From assembly GCA_015143295.1 (NCBI GenBank), contig CM026570.1, positions 3,682,047 through 3,746,046 of the forward strand: DNA of 64,000 nt. The letters are read 5' to 3'. The notes beneath the pieces are model-generated. The model was not told where the DNA came from. It saw nothing but the letters and a program-made list of their open reading frames with translations, and did no database searches. The translations under genes and the position numbers were made by a program. Numbering within the stretch: the stretch's first letter is position 1; the number at the start of each line of letters is the position of its first letter. This document shows, in pieces, positions 35,054-45,589 of the stretch. Origin of the DNA: Tetracentron sinense. Lineage: Eukaryota > Streptophyta > Magnoliopsida > Trochodendrales > Trochodendraceae.

Positions 35054-35209
35054 AGGTCCATCATAATACGGTGGGTAGGATTCATTTAGGATATCTTTGA
35101 CTTTTATTAGCCATCCCACTCGAGATCTCATGTTTTCTATTATATCATCTGTCCCTTTATATTTATCCCAGTGAGTAGCCCGCACGAAAACGCCAAAAAA
35201 AAAGTTGTG
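35054..35209 (-). pseudogene. Unidentified coding-like exon split by the solo LTR
   Basis: On the minus strand an open frame reads ATHWDKYKGTDDIIENMRS, then WLIKVKDILNESYPPYYDGP, up to the LTR boundary. If one AGGTC copy is counted, the frame continues past the LTR at 31567 as VSDILYYGQPLRDRIN before a stop. Duplication copy 1 keeps a diverged version of this tail near 24845-24893. The amino-acid composition looks like a real protein, but I do not recognise the family. It is presumably a fragment of a once-active gene. Confidence 0.4.
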
Positions 35210-35301
35210 TAACAATATCATGACATGGTAAAATATATTTGACAACAATAAAATAGTTTTTAAATAATGTAATAATAATACTTTATTGTTATTATTATAA
35301 A

Positions 35302-35588
35302 GGCCTTGGATTGTCTCTGGCCAGAAAGGGCTCTCGGTGTTCCATACATTGTGCGACAGTTGGCAAGGGGGGGGAGAAGTCATGTCTTTTTCTCTCCATA
35401 ATTTTGACTTCTTCCCATATCTCTCACCCTTATTCTCACACACTTATCGCCACATGTCTTAATATGGGTGGAGAAGTCTAAATGACGGAGAGTCAAAATC
35501 ATGGACCCCATGATTTAGACTTCTCCACCACTGTCACCTATTCTATGGAACCCGAGACAAGTCCTTTTCGCCAGAGACAATCAAGACC
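35302..35588. mobile_element. Mutator-like MITE, GGCCTTGG family, copy 2
   Basis: The ends are GGCCTTGGATTGTCTCTGGC and GCCAGAGACAATCAAGACC. A perfect 9-bp duplication, TATTATAAA, flanks it (35293-35301, 35589-35597). The interior has an AGAAGTC/GACTTCT inverted pair. It is 287 bp and a relative of the element in PP2-B intron 1. Confidence 0.85.
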
Positions 35589-35769
35589 TATTATAAAAAT
35601 CACTTAAATTACTCAACCGATTTGGACAAGTCGAACGAACACATTTGGTTGACTATTGGTCATTCTTCCAATAGTAGGAATCCCCAAGAAAGCGTGAATC
35701 CATTTTTCATTTTATTTTGGGAAATGCATCATTATAGTACAATTGTCTGTAATTTTTTCTTAATAATAA

Positions 35770-35938
35770 AGATAAAGCTTCTCAGACCCCTTAAGGTCGA
35801 GACCACTGATACCTTGCTCTAAGAGCACGGGATTTCAGGTGGGGCCTACCATGTGAGATGGGTCCCACCTGAAATCCTATGCTCTTAGAGCATGGTCTCG
35901 GTGGTCTCGGCCCTAATAGGGTCTCAAAAGCAAAGTCC
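35770..35938. mobile_element. Mutator-like MITE, GGACTTTGC family, copy 3
   Basis: The right end, inverted, reads GGACTTTGCTTTTGAGACC, and the left end is a mutated version. TAATAATAA flanks both sides (35761-35769, 35939-35947). A central perfect-looking hairpin has the arms AGCACGGGATTTCAGGTGGG and its complement. Confidence 0.75.
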
Positions 35939-35949
35939 TAATAATAATA

Positions 35950-36035
35950 CTAGTGGGTGGCACGTGTGATGCACGTGAGAGAAAGAGGGGAAGGGGAGAG
36001 AGACTGGGAAGAGATATCCTAGTGCGTGCATTTTG

Positions 36036-36083
<48 letters not shown>

Positions 36084-36355
36084 TATAGAAACTTGAAGGA
36101 CTTTTTATATTAAAAATAATAATTTGTGAGGGACATATTAGTATAAAAATGAATATTTAGATAACCAAAAAGCCCTACTTTTCCTCTTGAAAAATAATTA
36201 CCACGTAGAGAGGGTGCCTCTAAGAGAGACCAAGGAGGGAGCATGAGAGAAGAAAAGGATAAAGATTCAAGGGAATCGTGGAGATATAAAAGGATTATTG
36301 TTAGTTGTGGTTGATATTACTTCAATACATCTACTAACTTTTGTTGATGATGGAA
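35950..36355 (-). mobile_element. Small non-autonomous Helitron, second copy
   Basis: Read on the minus strand it ends with the hairpin CACGTGCATCACACGTG, then CCACCCACTAG. The interior matches 6790-7060 in inverse orientation (GAAGTAATATCAACCACAAC, CTCTCTACGTGGTAATTA). The 5' end is lost or too diverged to place. A 38-base AT microsatellite at 36038-36076 has expanded inside it. Confidence 0.65.
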
Positions 36356-37671
36356 AATAATAAGATGACACGTGAAAATAATTTCCTAGTCAGAAGCCAC
36401 GTGAATAAGATTATGATGATCCAAAAAAGGTTTTATTGCCTTAAAAGTATTTTGTTCTGAATACAAATTTTGAACCATTAGTGTATCAGATGTTCATTTA
36501 CACTATCTCTGCAGTTTAATGTTGTTGAAGGCGTAACAAGCCTTCAGGTATTAATCACTGTCGTCTTTCTCGGCCTGAGTAATATTTTACAGATATTTCA
36601 GATAAGCTTTTGATCCTATTAAAAGCTCAAAAGATTCGAAAGGTTTAGATACTTTAAAATATGTCACGTTCGAGAATAAGATCCGGACTTCGAGCATGCT
36701 GGTTAACTCATAACGCATTTACTGTCTAAAGTAGTTGAGTATTCAATAGATGATGTAGTCAAAAGAGCAAATTTTGACTATTTAATAAGCTTTCAACACC
36801 AGACGGAAAGCCTAAAAGGCAGTTTTACTCCGTCGGGACCAAAGTAGTCATTGGTAAGATTTCAGTAGGATTTGATTATTGAATACTTTTTAACGCCATT
36901 ATGATATTCTATTATTCAAGACAGATCTTGAATAAATGGCGTTGCGGACTTATGCAGATCAAAAGCTCGAAGGAGTCAAACTCCATTGAGATGAGAAAGA
37001 CGTTACCAATTCATCCTCGTCTTTTATAGGGATTCGGTGGAATCATATCACCATGTACCCTATTGCTTTGTCATGGGGTAAAGGCACAGATAGCCTTCCT
37101 CATGAGAATGGGCGTGTGTGTTCCCCTCATCTCCTGTTCCAGCAATGTATTGATTACTTCCTAGACTAACAGTCAGGAGAAAATTTTGGGATGTATCTTG
37201 TCCTACTTCTCTGTGGGCTATTGGAGAGAATTGAGGTCTCCATAGTCTCATTCTCTCGTACTAGATGATTGAGGCCTAGCGGTAGATATCGCATCCACCT
37301 TGAGAATAGTGCCCTCGTCCAGCACTTATGATTTCTCTAGACAAAGTATCCCAAAGGCTTATGACCCGCCTTTGGTGTACGATAATATATATATATATTA
37401 TGTATCTGGAGGAAAGATTATAAGATGTGGTCTGGAGGGCTATGAGGGAATTTGTTAACATAGATAAACTCTTTTCTGAAAGTAGTCTACTTATTTCTGA
37501 AAATAGTTTACTCTTTTAACCTTTGAAATATGCATCCAAAAGCTTGTTTGGGTCATAACAGTTTAAAGGATTAAGCTATAACTAAAAGTTGGTTATGGTG
37601 GATTGATAAGCTGACAGCTCCCTTCTAAAAGAACACGTGATGATTAATAAATAAGTTTTCTTTAACGGATG
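36356..37671. other. Gene-free spacer
   Basis: The short open frames here match nothing I know. There is a TA tract near 37385-37400. The composition is more balanced than the flanking repeats, so it may be an old element I cannot recognise. Confidence 0.35.
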
Positions 37672-40597
37672 TGTCACGCCCCAAAATACACCCTAGGAGT
37701 TTAGGGATACTTTAGGCGTGACTAAACGTACCTGCCAAACCATTCTGTCATAAATTACAGTACTAAAACAATGATAATCAGAGCGCGGAAGCTAAACATA
37801 AATGCGGAAGCGTAAACTAACTTTTTTCTTTTCTAACCTTTTTTTTTTCTTCTAAGATTTCCAAACTAGTATTCCAAGTTAACATATATACAAAACATAT
37901 CTAAGTCTAAGGTGGACAAACCCACCTATCAAAATGTCAAAATACATAAAAGACCCTCTCGTACTCTCCCCTCAACAGTAGTCGAGGTATGGCCACACGT
38001 CAAGGTCTCGGTCCGCCTTAGACTGCAGTGGGATAGAGGGCTCTCTCTCCTCGATATACTCTTCCTCGACTCAAGGCTCCGGGTCGAGGGCTCCCTCAGT
38101 ACCTGCCGACATGAAAGTACGGCTGAGCATGGAATACTCAGCGAGTACAAGCTACTAGCTAACCATAACAATAATAAATACGCGAAGAGTAATACAATAC
38201 CAATCATCAGTTCAAGGCAATAGTAAAATCATAGAATTAAACAATATTAACCATGGAGCAATATTATCATCTTGATGTACGTGCAAGGATACAAAAAGGC
38301 CGATAAAAATCATGCTTGGAAACTCAGGTCATGTCTCGGTATGCTCCGTGGAAATCATGTATGCGTGCATGCATGAATGTCTTGTCATCATCTTGTAAAC
38401 ATGCATCTTGTAACTTGTGAGCCAGAGGCTAGCACCCGAATCTCCCTGGGCTGCCAACCTCCTTGATAAGCAATGCACTTGTGAGCCAGAGATTAGTACC
38501 CGAATATCCCTGGGCTACCAACCTCCTTGATATGCAATGTTTTCTTGTGAGACAGAGGCTAGCACCTGAATCCCCCTGGGCTGCCAACCTCCTTGATATG
38601 CAATGCACTTGTGAGCCAGAGGTTAGTACCCGAATGTCCCTGGGCTACCAACTTCCTTGATATGCAATATTTTCTTGTGAGCCAGAGGCTAGCACCCGAA
38701 TCCCCCCTGGGCTGCCAACCTCCTTGATATGCAATGCACTTGTAAGCCAGAGGTTAGTACTCGAATGTCCCTGGGCTACCAACCTCCTTGATATTCAATA
38801 TTTTCTTGTTGTTATTATATGCATATGCAATTGAAATCGCAGTTCATGCTAACATGCGTGCTCGTGTATGTGTCAATAGTGACCATCGTGGAATGAGGAT
38901 AGCAAGAGAGATATGACATCATAATCGATTCATCATATAAGCATAGGAGCACTTAAGAAATTTGCACATTACTTGATCACATTACTTGATCAATTCATCA
39001 TTCATAAGAGTACATGCATAAGGCCTATTTCCATTTTCTTCATTCAAGTCATTATTTCATAGTTTAAGTATTTTGTCAAACACTTAGCATGCAAGTTTCC
39101 TCATTGTTCATTTTCTCCTTTTTAGTGCATATTTTACATTCAATCACACAAGGTAAGTTTATTATTTGTGTAATGTCCATCCTCCATTTTCCAATCCACA
39201 ACCCACACATACCATACATCACCCATTCGGCATCCAATCGCCACATCCAACATCCATCAAAGCATCCATACCATTTCTTTATCTTGTTTATATTTATTAG
39301 GGATGATACATTTCACAGGAAAGCAAACATAATAGCTTAAATCACATTTCATAAAGAAAACTTAGATTTATTGCTAGAGTAAGTTAGTAGGGTGTACTAA
39401 CTTGAAGAAGAGAAGAAAACCCTTGAAAAACGCTGTGGAGAACGCTGCCCTAGCTTAGAATGGGACTCCACACGTGCTTGAGGTTGGATTTGAGAGATCC
39501 AAGCTTTTGAGATGGTCATGGGTTCCAAAACCCCTTGATTTTCTCAAGTTGATGCCCTAGGGTGAAAACCCCTTCTCTCCTCTCTCACTCCCTCTCAAAA
39601 TATGGCTAAGGGTGTTTATGAACACCCTTGGCTCGAGCCAACCCTTAAAAATAAGGGTGGAGTGGCCAAAAGACCAAAAAACCCCTAAATTTTTTTTTGA
39701 AAATCGTGTAGGACCGATAGATGACCGATCTACCGGTAGTGGACCGATCGATCGGTGCTTATGACCGATCTACCGGTAGTGGACCGATCTCTCGGTCTTG
39801 ACTGGTGCTGCAGAATGCACTTCAGTATTTTGGCCATAACTTTTGACTCGGTGCTCCGATTTTGACGATTCAACTTGCGTTGGATTTTTCTTTCGAAGAG
39901 GAACAACTTTTATGTTTTGAAAAAATTCTAATTCTTCTTTATTCATGGACAAAAATTCCCCTAAAGCTGACTGGTCTGCGATGGGTTGCGACAGCCCAAA
40001 TTTGCAGCCTACCCGATTTTGGAAATCCCACTTTTGACTCAACCCCGACTCAAAATCAGGGAAAGTGATCAACATGAACCTTGAAGAGGGTTCTAATACC
40101 TTTCCAAAAATTCAGTAATCACTCAATTCTAAGCAACGATGACTAAACTAGAGCCCTTTAAAGTTGAGGTAAATGCCGAAACATACCTTTTCGACACCTA
40201 GAATACCTCGAGTGTTTTCACACTCTTTTCCCCTTGTGTCCAACACCCTACTCACACCTCATAAATCATTCTCCATAAGTCTTTAACCCACCTCAATGAT
40301 CATTAAATTCACACCGACATGCATGAGAGGCTCCGGCCTCTCTATGCCTCATGCACTAGCACTATTCACCAACAACCCATTGAAACACTTAGGGTATTTG
40401 TACCCTTGATTTCACTTACTTAGAGTATCTTTACACTCTCTTTTTACGACTCAAGCCATGTACCTAAAACCCTCAATTGACTAATCATAATATCAAGAGC
40501 ACAATGGGAGGCCTTAGGCCTTCACACATACCATACAAGGGCACCTTTCATTGGCACTATTTATAGTATAGTGAACTTGAATTTCCGGGGTTCTATA
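37672..40597. mobile_element. LTR-like block, probably a solo LTR (gypsy type)
   Basis: It begins TGTCACGCCCCAAAATACACC-like text at 37672 and ends CCGGGGTTCTATA, where TA probably stands for the expected CA. GGATG flanks both sides (37667-37671, 40598-40602), a 5-bp duplication. There is no pol frame, primer site or second LTR, so a 2.93-kb solo LTR fits best. It carries a higher-order minisatellite (38408-38806) and a smaller ACCGATCTACCGGTAGTGG repeat (39715-39800). Confidence 0.65.
38408..38806. repeat. Minisatellite, about 61-bp units in alternating A/B dimers
   Basis: Six to seven units of CTTGTGAGCCAGAGGCTAGC... ending CAACCTCCTTGATATGCAAT. Two variants alternate: GAGGCTAG with GGGCTGCC, and GAGGTTAG with GGGCTACC. 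The linker also alternates (GCAATGCA or GCAATNTTTT), so the true period is a dimer of about 122 bases repeated about three times. Confidence 0.85.
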
Positions 40598-40602
40598 GGA
40601 TG

Positions 40603-41070
40603 TAAGCTGTTATTAACAGTTGGGACCTCACCCTATTTATAGGGTCTCAAAATTTTACTCATCAAGGATTCTGGGTCCACACAATATGCTCTCAAATAAT
40701 GACATGCTAGTGCGTGTCTAAGGTGCGCCGAGTCCAGTGTACCTTAATGATCGCTACCGTATAATCGGATTCTTATCGGCATGCTTTAATCAAACGGGAA
40801 GATCAATCCGGAGTTTTAACAAATCAAACCCCGTGATCATGTGTAACCATAAATTCTAATAGGCGAGTCTTAGTCTTCTGTGTGTATTTAATATGATATA
40901 AAAAAAATCAACATCTCTGGTAGCGGTAATCTTCTAGCCCCTTGTGCCTTGCAACTTTCTTTTGATTGTGTGAAAGGGAAAAAAGTACAAGAGGGGAAAA
41001 GAGAAGATAGAGGGGAAGATAGGTAAAACTTTCTTTCTTTTTGGTTATTAATAAGGAAAGTGATAAAAAA
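40603..41070. other. Spacer, no gene
   Basis: I see no exon or defined repeat apart from purine-rich runs near 40975-41025. Confidence 0.35.
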
Positions 41071-41700
41071 AACTCTCGATAGTACCAACTATTGAGAGCT
41101 TGACCGTTGGATAAAAAATCTAAAGGTGTTAGAGCATTCCTAGCAGCCTCACCAAAATAACTTTTTGGTTATTTTGGTGAGCCAAAAGACTAAAAAGGTG
41201 CTAAAATGACTCCCAGCAGCCTCAACAGAATGAAGAAATCCCTTTGGTGAGTCTACAGTACTCACCAAACTTGGTGAGTACTGTAGACTCACCAAAGTTA
41301 AATCTTCTCACCCTTGGGCCCACACAAATAATAAAATAAGGTTTCTCTCTCTCCCTTTCTTTTTTGTGGTCCCACACAAACAATAAAATAATATTTTTCT
41401 CTTTCTTCCTTTTTCGTTTTCCCACACAAATGATAAAATATTGCTTCTCTCTCCTTTTGTTTTGGTTAAAATGGTGAGGCTATTGGGAGTGTTTTAAAAA
41501 AGTGGCTCACCAAAACCACTTTTTGTGGGTTTTGGCTATTTTGGTGAGTGAAATTTGGTGAGGCTGCTAGGAATGCTCTTATGTGTACACATGCTTTAAA
41601 GGATGGGGCCCACTTAGTGTTTGACACCCTTGCTTTAAAAATCCAAAGATTCAACTCCGGATAGTATGTACTATTGAGAGTTTTAAATCACTTCTCTATC
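41071..41700. mobile_element. AACTCTCGATAG MITE, copy 1, interrupted
   Basis: The host MITE starts AACTCTCGATAGTACCAACT and ends with a mutated ACTATTGAGAGTTTTAAA. A Harbinger-type MITE splits it at 41132-41578. The intact sister at 41707-41866 shows the same text unbroken, and because flanking bases (AATCACTTCTCTAT) are also repeated, the pair arose by tandem duplication. Confidence 0.75.
41132..41578. mobile_element. Harbinger-type MITE nested in another MITE
   Basis: GAGCATTCCTAGCAGCCTCA at the left pairs with TGAGGCTGCTAGGAATGCTC at the right. TTA flanks both sides (41129-41131, 41579-41581), and the neighbouring sister unit has a single TTA at that spot, so the duplication is confirmed by an empty site. 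The interior repeats GGTTATTTTGGTGAG and ATAATAAAATA-type text. It is 447 bp and non-coding. Confidence 0.88.
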
Positions 41701-41706
41701 ATAAAA

Positions 41707-41866
41707 AAAACTCTCGATAGTACCAACTATCGAGAGCTTGACCAAAAAAATCTAATGGTGTTATGTGTACACATGCTTTAAAGGATGAGACCCACTTAGT
41801 GTTTGACACCCTTGCTTTAAAAATCCAAAGATTCAACTCTCGATACTATCGAGAGTTTTAAATCAC
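41707..41866. mobile_element. AACTCTCGATAG MITE, copy 2, intact
   Basis: The left end ACTCTCGATAGTACCAACTA and right end CGATACTATCGAGAGTTTTA are inverted. The interior AGTGTTTGACACCCTTGC matches copy 1. About 160 bp. Confidence 0.7.
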
Positions 41867-42302
41867 TTCTCTATTAATTATTGTTTATACTCGGTTTTCT
41901 TTTTGACTTTTTAGAAATGAGCTGATCCAATTGGATGAAAGGTGACGGCATTAATCTCAATAAAATGAGTTGAAAGATCTTAGTGACACATGACATGTTT
42001 TAGTAAGGGGCACATGGGATCCGTGTGCCATGTTGCACTTGCCAAATGGTCTCAAACTGTATTATCTCCAAATTTAAATTACTTAGGGTTTGTTAATGAA
42101 TTAGAATTGTAATATTAATGAATTAGAATGCCTATGTATTAGAATTCTATTATTTGACTGAGACCGTGAAAATTGTTAAAAATATAGTTTGAATCAATTC
42201 CATTGTTTGGATGCTTACAGGATTGTTTGAGAATTCATTTATTTGTTCAATATATAAGATATACTATTTTCTCTTAAAAAAAGTAAACAAATTTATAACT
42301 AT
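41867..42302. other. Spacer, no gene
   Basis: A+T-rich, with loose GAATTAGAATT repeats near 42090-42150 that resemble MITE ends at 19770. Confidence 0.35.
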
Positions 42303-42311
42303 TTTAATAAA

Positions 42312-43430
42312 GGGTTTTTGCATATCAGCTACTAGGTTATTCCTAGTTTGCAAATACACTCTTATGTGTAAATATTTTGTAAATTAACTCATGGTTTTCC
42401 AAATGTTAGACAAACAACCTCAAACCTTACTTCCATTAGACTTTTGTTTGAAATTTTTACAAAAATGACTATTATGCCCATAACAAATCCCATAACCTCA
42501 CAAAGTCCCTTTAACTGCTCTTGAACCATGTTTAATAAGTTTTAACTCTTATGGTTAATTTTTTTAATTCTTTATTTTTTGAAAATCAAGGTTAGATGCT
42601 TCAACCTTAAGGGTTACTGAATTTTAACCATAATTAAAGGAAGTTAAAAGGGAACACATTAATTTTATTTTATTTTTATAAAAACCAAAGTTAGATGTGT
42701 TAGTGAATCTTAATCACAGTTAAATTGAGACACATTATTTTTTTCTAAAAACCAAGGTTAACTGCTTTAACCCTAAGGTTTAGTGAATCTTAACCACAAT
42801 TAAAGGGATTTAAAATGGGACACGTTATTTCAAAAAAAAAAACCATGGTTAGATGCTTTAACCCTAAGGTTAGTGAATCTTAACCACATTTAAAGAAAGT
42901 TAAAAGGGGAGACATTAACTTTTTCTAAAAACCAAGGTTATATGCTTTAACCCTAAAGGTTAGTGAATCTTAGCCACAGTTAAAGGGAATTAAAAGGGTC
43001 ACGTTATTTAAAAAAAACAAATTCCTAATAGATGCTTTAACCCTAAGGGTCAGTGAATCTTTACCACAGTTAAAGGGAGTTAAAAGGGATGTTTAATTTT
43101 TTTCTTCTAAAAACTAAGGTTAGATGCTTTAATCCTAAGGATTAGTGAATCTTAACCATAGTTAAGAGTTAAAGGAGACAAATTAACCACATGGGTCAAA
43201 ACTTATTAACCATTATTTAAAAGCAATTAACGGGACTTTGTGAGGTTATGAAATCTGTTAAGGGCATAATAATCATTTTAGTAAAGTTTTAAATGAAAGT
43301 TCTAACGGAAGTAAGGTTTTAGGTTGTTTGTCTAACTGTTGTTAAACCATAAGTTAATTTAGAAAATGTTTACACACATCAGTGTATTTGCAAACTAGGA
43401 AGAACCTAGTAGTTGATATGCAAAACCCCC
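42312..43430. mobile_element. Non-autonomous Mutator-like element with long TIRs
   Basis: Terminal inverted repeats of roughly 250 bp begin GGGTTTTTGCATATCAGCTA and GGGGGTTTTGCATATCAACT, and stay alignable through GTTTGCAAATACAC, GTTAGACAAACAACCT and CCTCACAAAGTCCC. TTTAATAAA flanks both sides (42303-42311, 43431-43439), a perfect 9-bp duplication. The 1,119-bp element has no transposase. Its centre (about 42540-43190) is an array of about eight imperfect units of 80-90 bases reading AACCAAGGTTAGATGCTTTA ... GTGAATCTTAACCACAGTTA, related to the TTAAGATTCA MITEs elsewhere in the window. Confidence 0.88.
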
Positions 43431-43746
43431 TTTAATAAAAGTAAAAGCAATTTATGTCAAACTTTATAACAAATTTACTAATATAAAGGATGCTTTTTTT
43501 TTTAATTTGTTGAAAGACATCATTTACAATTAAGGGGGGCCTACAACGGACTGGGCCCGCCTATGAACTAATATGGACCTACAGTGTCCTGGAGACAAAT
43601 GCTGAGAGACAAAAACCGAGTTGGCACAAACAAGAAGACTATGGCGAGCCAGCTTATGAGCAAATACATTAGCTTGGCGGGAAGTATACTCTATGGAAGA
43701 ATGCGGTATAAGCCTGAGAGTATGCTTAATGTCTTCAACCACTACT

Positions 43747-43898
43747 CGAGAGTTCGGATGGGCAACAACGCATGCTGTTGCATTGTTACCCCTTTGTGTC
43801 TTACAAAGGAAGGCCCCACATTCAACAGAGCTAAATTGGGAATCAAAAAAAATGGGCCCCATTTTTTGTAAGACACAAAGGGGCAACAGCGCCTAATT
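43747..43898. mobile_element. 152-bp foldback element inside the LINE RNase H region
   Basis: The arms CCCCTTTGTGTCTTACAAA and TTTTGTAAGACACAAAGGGG are inverted copies. CACTACT flanks both sides (43740-43746, 43899-43905). Removing the insert and one flank rejoins the RNase H frame at IQVVVEDIK, so the insertion followed the LINE. Confidence 0.75.
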
Positions 43899-44856
43899 CA
43901 CTACTTGAATATCAAGTGGACTCAAGGTTTGGGGATGCCGGATAAGATTAACGACATCTGATTTGAACTCGACATGCGTCCATCCTTCTTCTTTAGCAAG
44001 GGATACAGCATTACGTAATGCCACTGCTTCTGCCACAGCCGGAGATCCTCCAGGAATAGCTTGGATTAAGCCTTTTATGATAGCTCCTTGGTTATTCCGT
44101 GAGACTACTCCTGTGCCAATCAAATTCCCTTCCATAAGAACAACTCCATCAAAATTTATCTTAGTCCTTTCAACTTTTGAGGGTGTCCAGAAAGTTTTTG
44201 CTTTTGTTTTGCTATTATGTTGGATGCCACCCATGCTTGGGTCGGTAGAACCAAGGCTTTGCAAGCTCTCACCATGAAAGTTGGCCGCTTGAAAATGAAT
44301 CTGCGCTGGGTCAGGCGGAAAAGCATTATACAACCTCGCATTCCTAGCCTTCCATATACTACTCCAAATAATCACACTGCAGTAGGAAAGAAATGTCAAG
44401 TGCTCAGTCGTCTGTGTGCCTTGTTCAGTCCAATGTATTCACCACTCCTTAAAACTCCGTGTACCCCCATTGTCAAATTCTCAACGATAGGGGGGATCCC
44501 ACCAAACGCTTCTCACTAGTGGACAGTCAAAAAATAAATGAGGGATGGATTCTCTTATATGAGTGATGGATTCTCTTTCCTGATTACGAAAGAGGCACCC
44601 ATTCAGGTTAGGGATCCCATGTTTAGAGAGTGCTTCCTGGCCTAGGATAGCCCCTTGCATACATCTCCACAAAAACCAACGTATCTTAGGAGGTAGAGGC
44701 AACTTCCAAATTGCTTTTCAACTCTAGCTACTAACCACTTGCGACGAACTTGCATATGTGGCCCTACATTTGGGGTGATCATCTACATATCTATGATACG
44801 CTGATTGCACCGAAGAGATTCTATTTTTTGCATGGTGCCAAATGAGCTCATCCACC

Positions 44857-45365
44857 TAGGGCTGTCAACGGATCGGATTCGGACCGGATCTGCCTAGATC
44901 CGAATCCGATCCGATTAAGAATCCGACTGATCCGAATCCGATCCGAGATCCGTCGGATCATGAAGTAACCGATCCAAATCCGATCCGATTATATATCGTC
45001 CGATCCGAATCCGATCCGATCCGATCCGAGTAAGGTTATTTAAAAAAAAAATAATCTATTTTAATAATAAAAAATCTAATAATACCTTAATTAATACTAA
45101 TTAATGTTAATTTTTTTTAAAATTAATATTTTATACATAGAAAATCTAAATAATATATTTAAAATAATAAAAAATTATTATTATTATCGAATCGGATTTT
45201 AATCGGATCGGATCACCCTATATCCAGATCCGATCCGATTATAATCGGATTCCACCGATCCGATCCGAATCCGATCCGACGGATCACATATAGGGTCCAA
45301 AGTCCGGCTAATCGGATCGGATTCGGATCGGATCCGGATCATGATCCGGTCCATTGACAGCCCTA
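44857..45365. mobile_element. hAT-like element with GATCCGATCCG repeats
   Basis: TAGGGCTGTCAACGGATC pairs with GGTCCATTGACAGCCCTA. CATCCACC flanks both sides (44849-44856, 45366-45373), a perfect 8-bp hAT-type duplication. Both arms are packed with GATCCGAATCCGATCC text and its complement, around an A+T-rich core. It interrupts the LINE, whose frame resumes as QVDELIW when one duplication is counted. Confidence 0.88.
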
Positions 45366-45589
45366 CATCCACCTGACCTTGAGAGCTAACTTGAATTTGG
45401 GTGATGACTTTGACTTCATTAGGCTAGAATATTTGATTGAATCTTTTTGTAATTCCAAAACTATAACTTGCTATATATAATAACAAACTCTTGATTGAAT
45501 GTTTGCTTAATTCAAATACAACTCCCCCTCACTCATTTACCTATTAGGCTTGAAATTCTCTACCATTGTAACCAGACTCCTTGGAGACG

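Larger units (their letters stand above)
43497..45480 (-). pseudogene. LINE (L1-type) ORF2 3' end: zf-RVT and RNase H, broken
   Basis: Minus-strand fragments give, in order, a DELIWHHAKN-type block (up to 44856), PLPPKIRWFLWRCMQGAI (zf-RVT region, about 44650-44700) and an RNase H-like domain of the RVT_3 type (INFDGVVLMEGNLIGTGVVSR; 43900-44400) ending near VNVFAHKLARHSL-like text at 43620. An A tail follows at about 43497-43510. The frame is broken by stops, by a hAT-like element (44857-45365) and by a foldback insertion (43747-43898). In both cases the LINE text resumes across the duplication. The 5' part is missing, as is usual for LINE copies. Confidence 0.8.

Noticed and set aside
38408..38806. 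Regular repeats that could suggest a CRISPR array
   Set aside because: The units are contiguous with no unique spacers, and the genome is a plant. It is a minisatellite.
39770..40075. A 101-residue minus-strand frame
   Set aside because: It lies within the LTR-like block 37672-40597 and partly over the ACCGATC repeat. No recognised domain.
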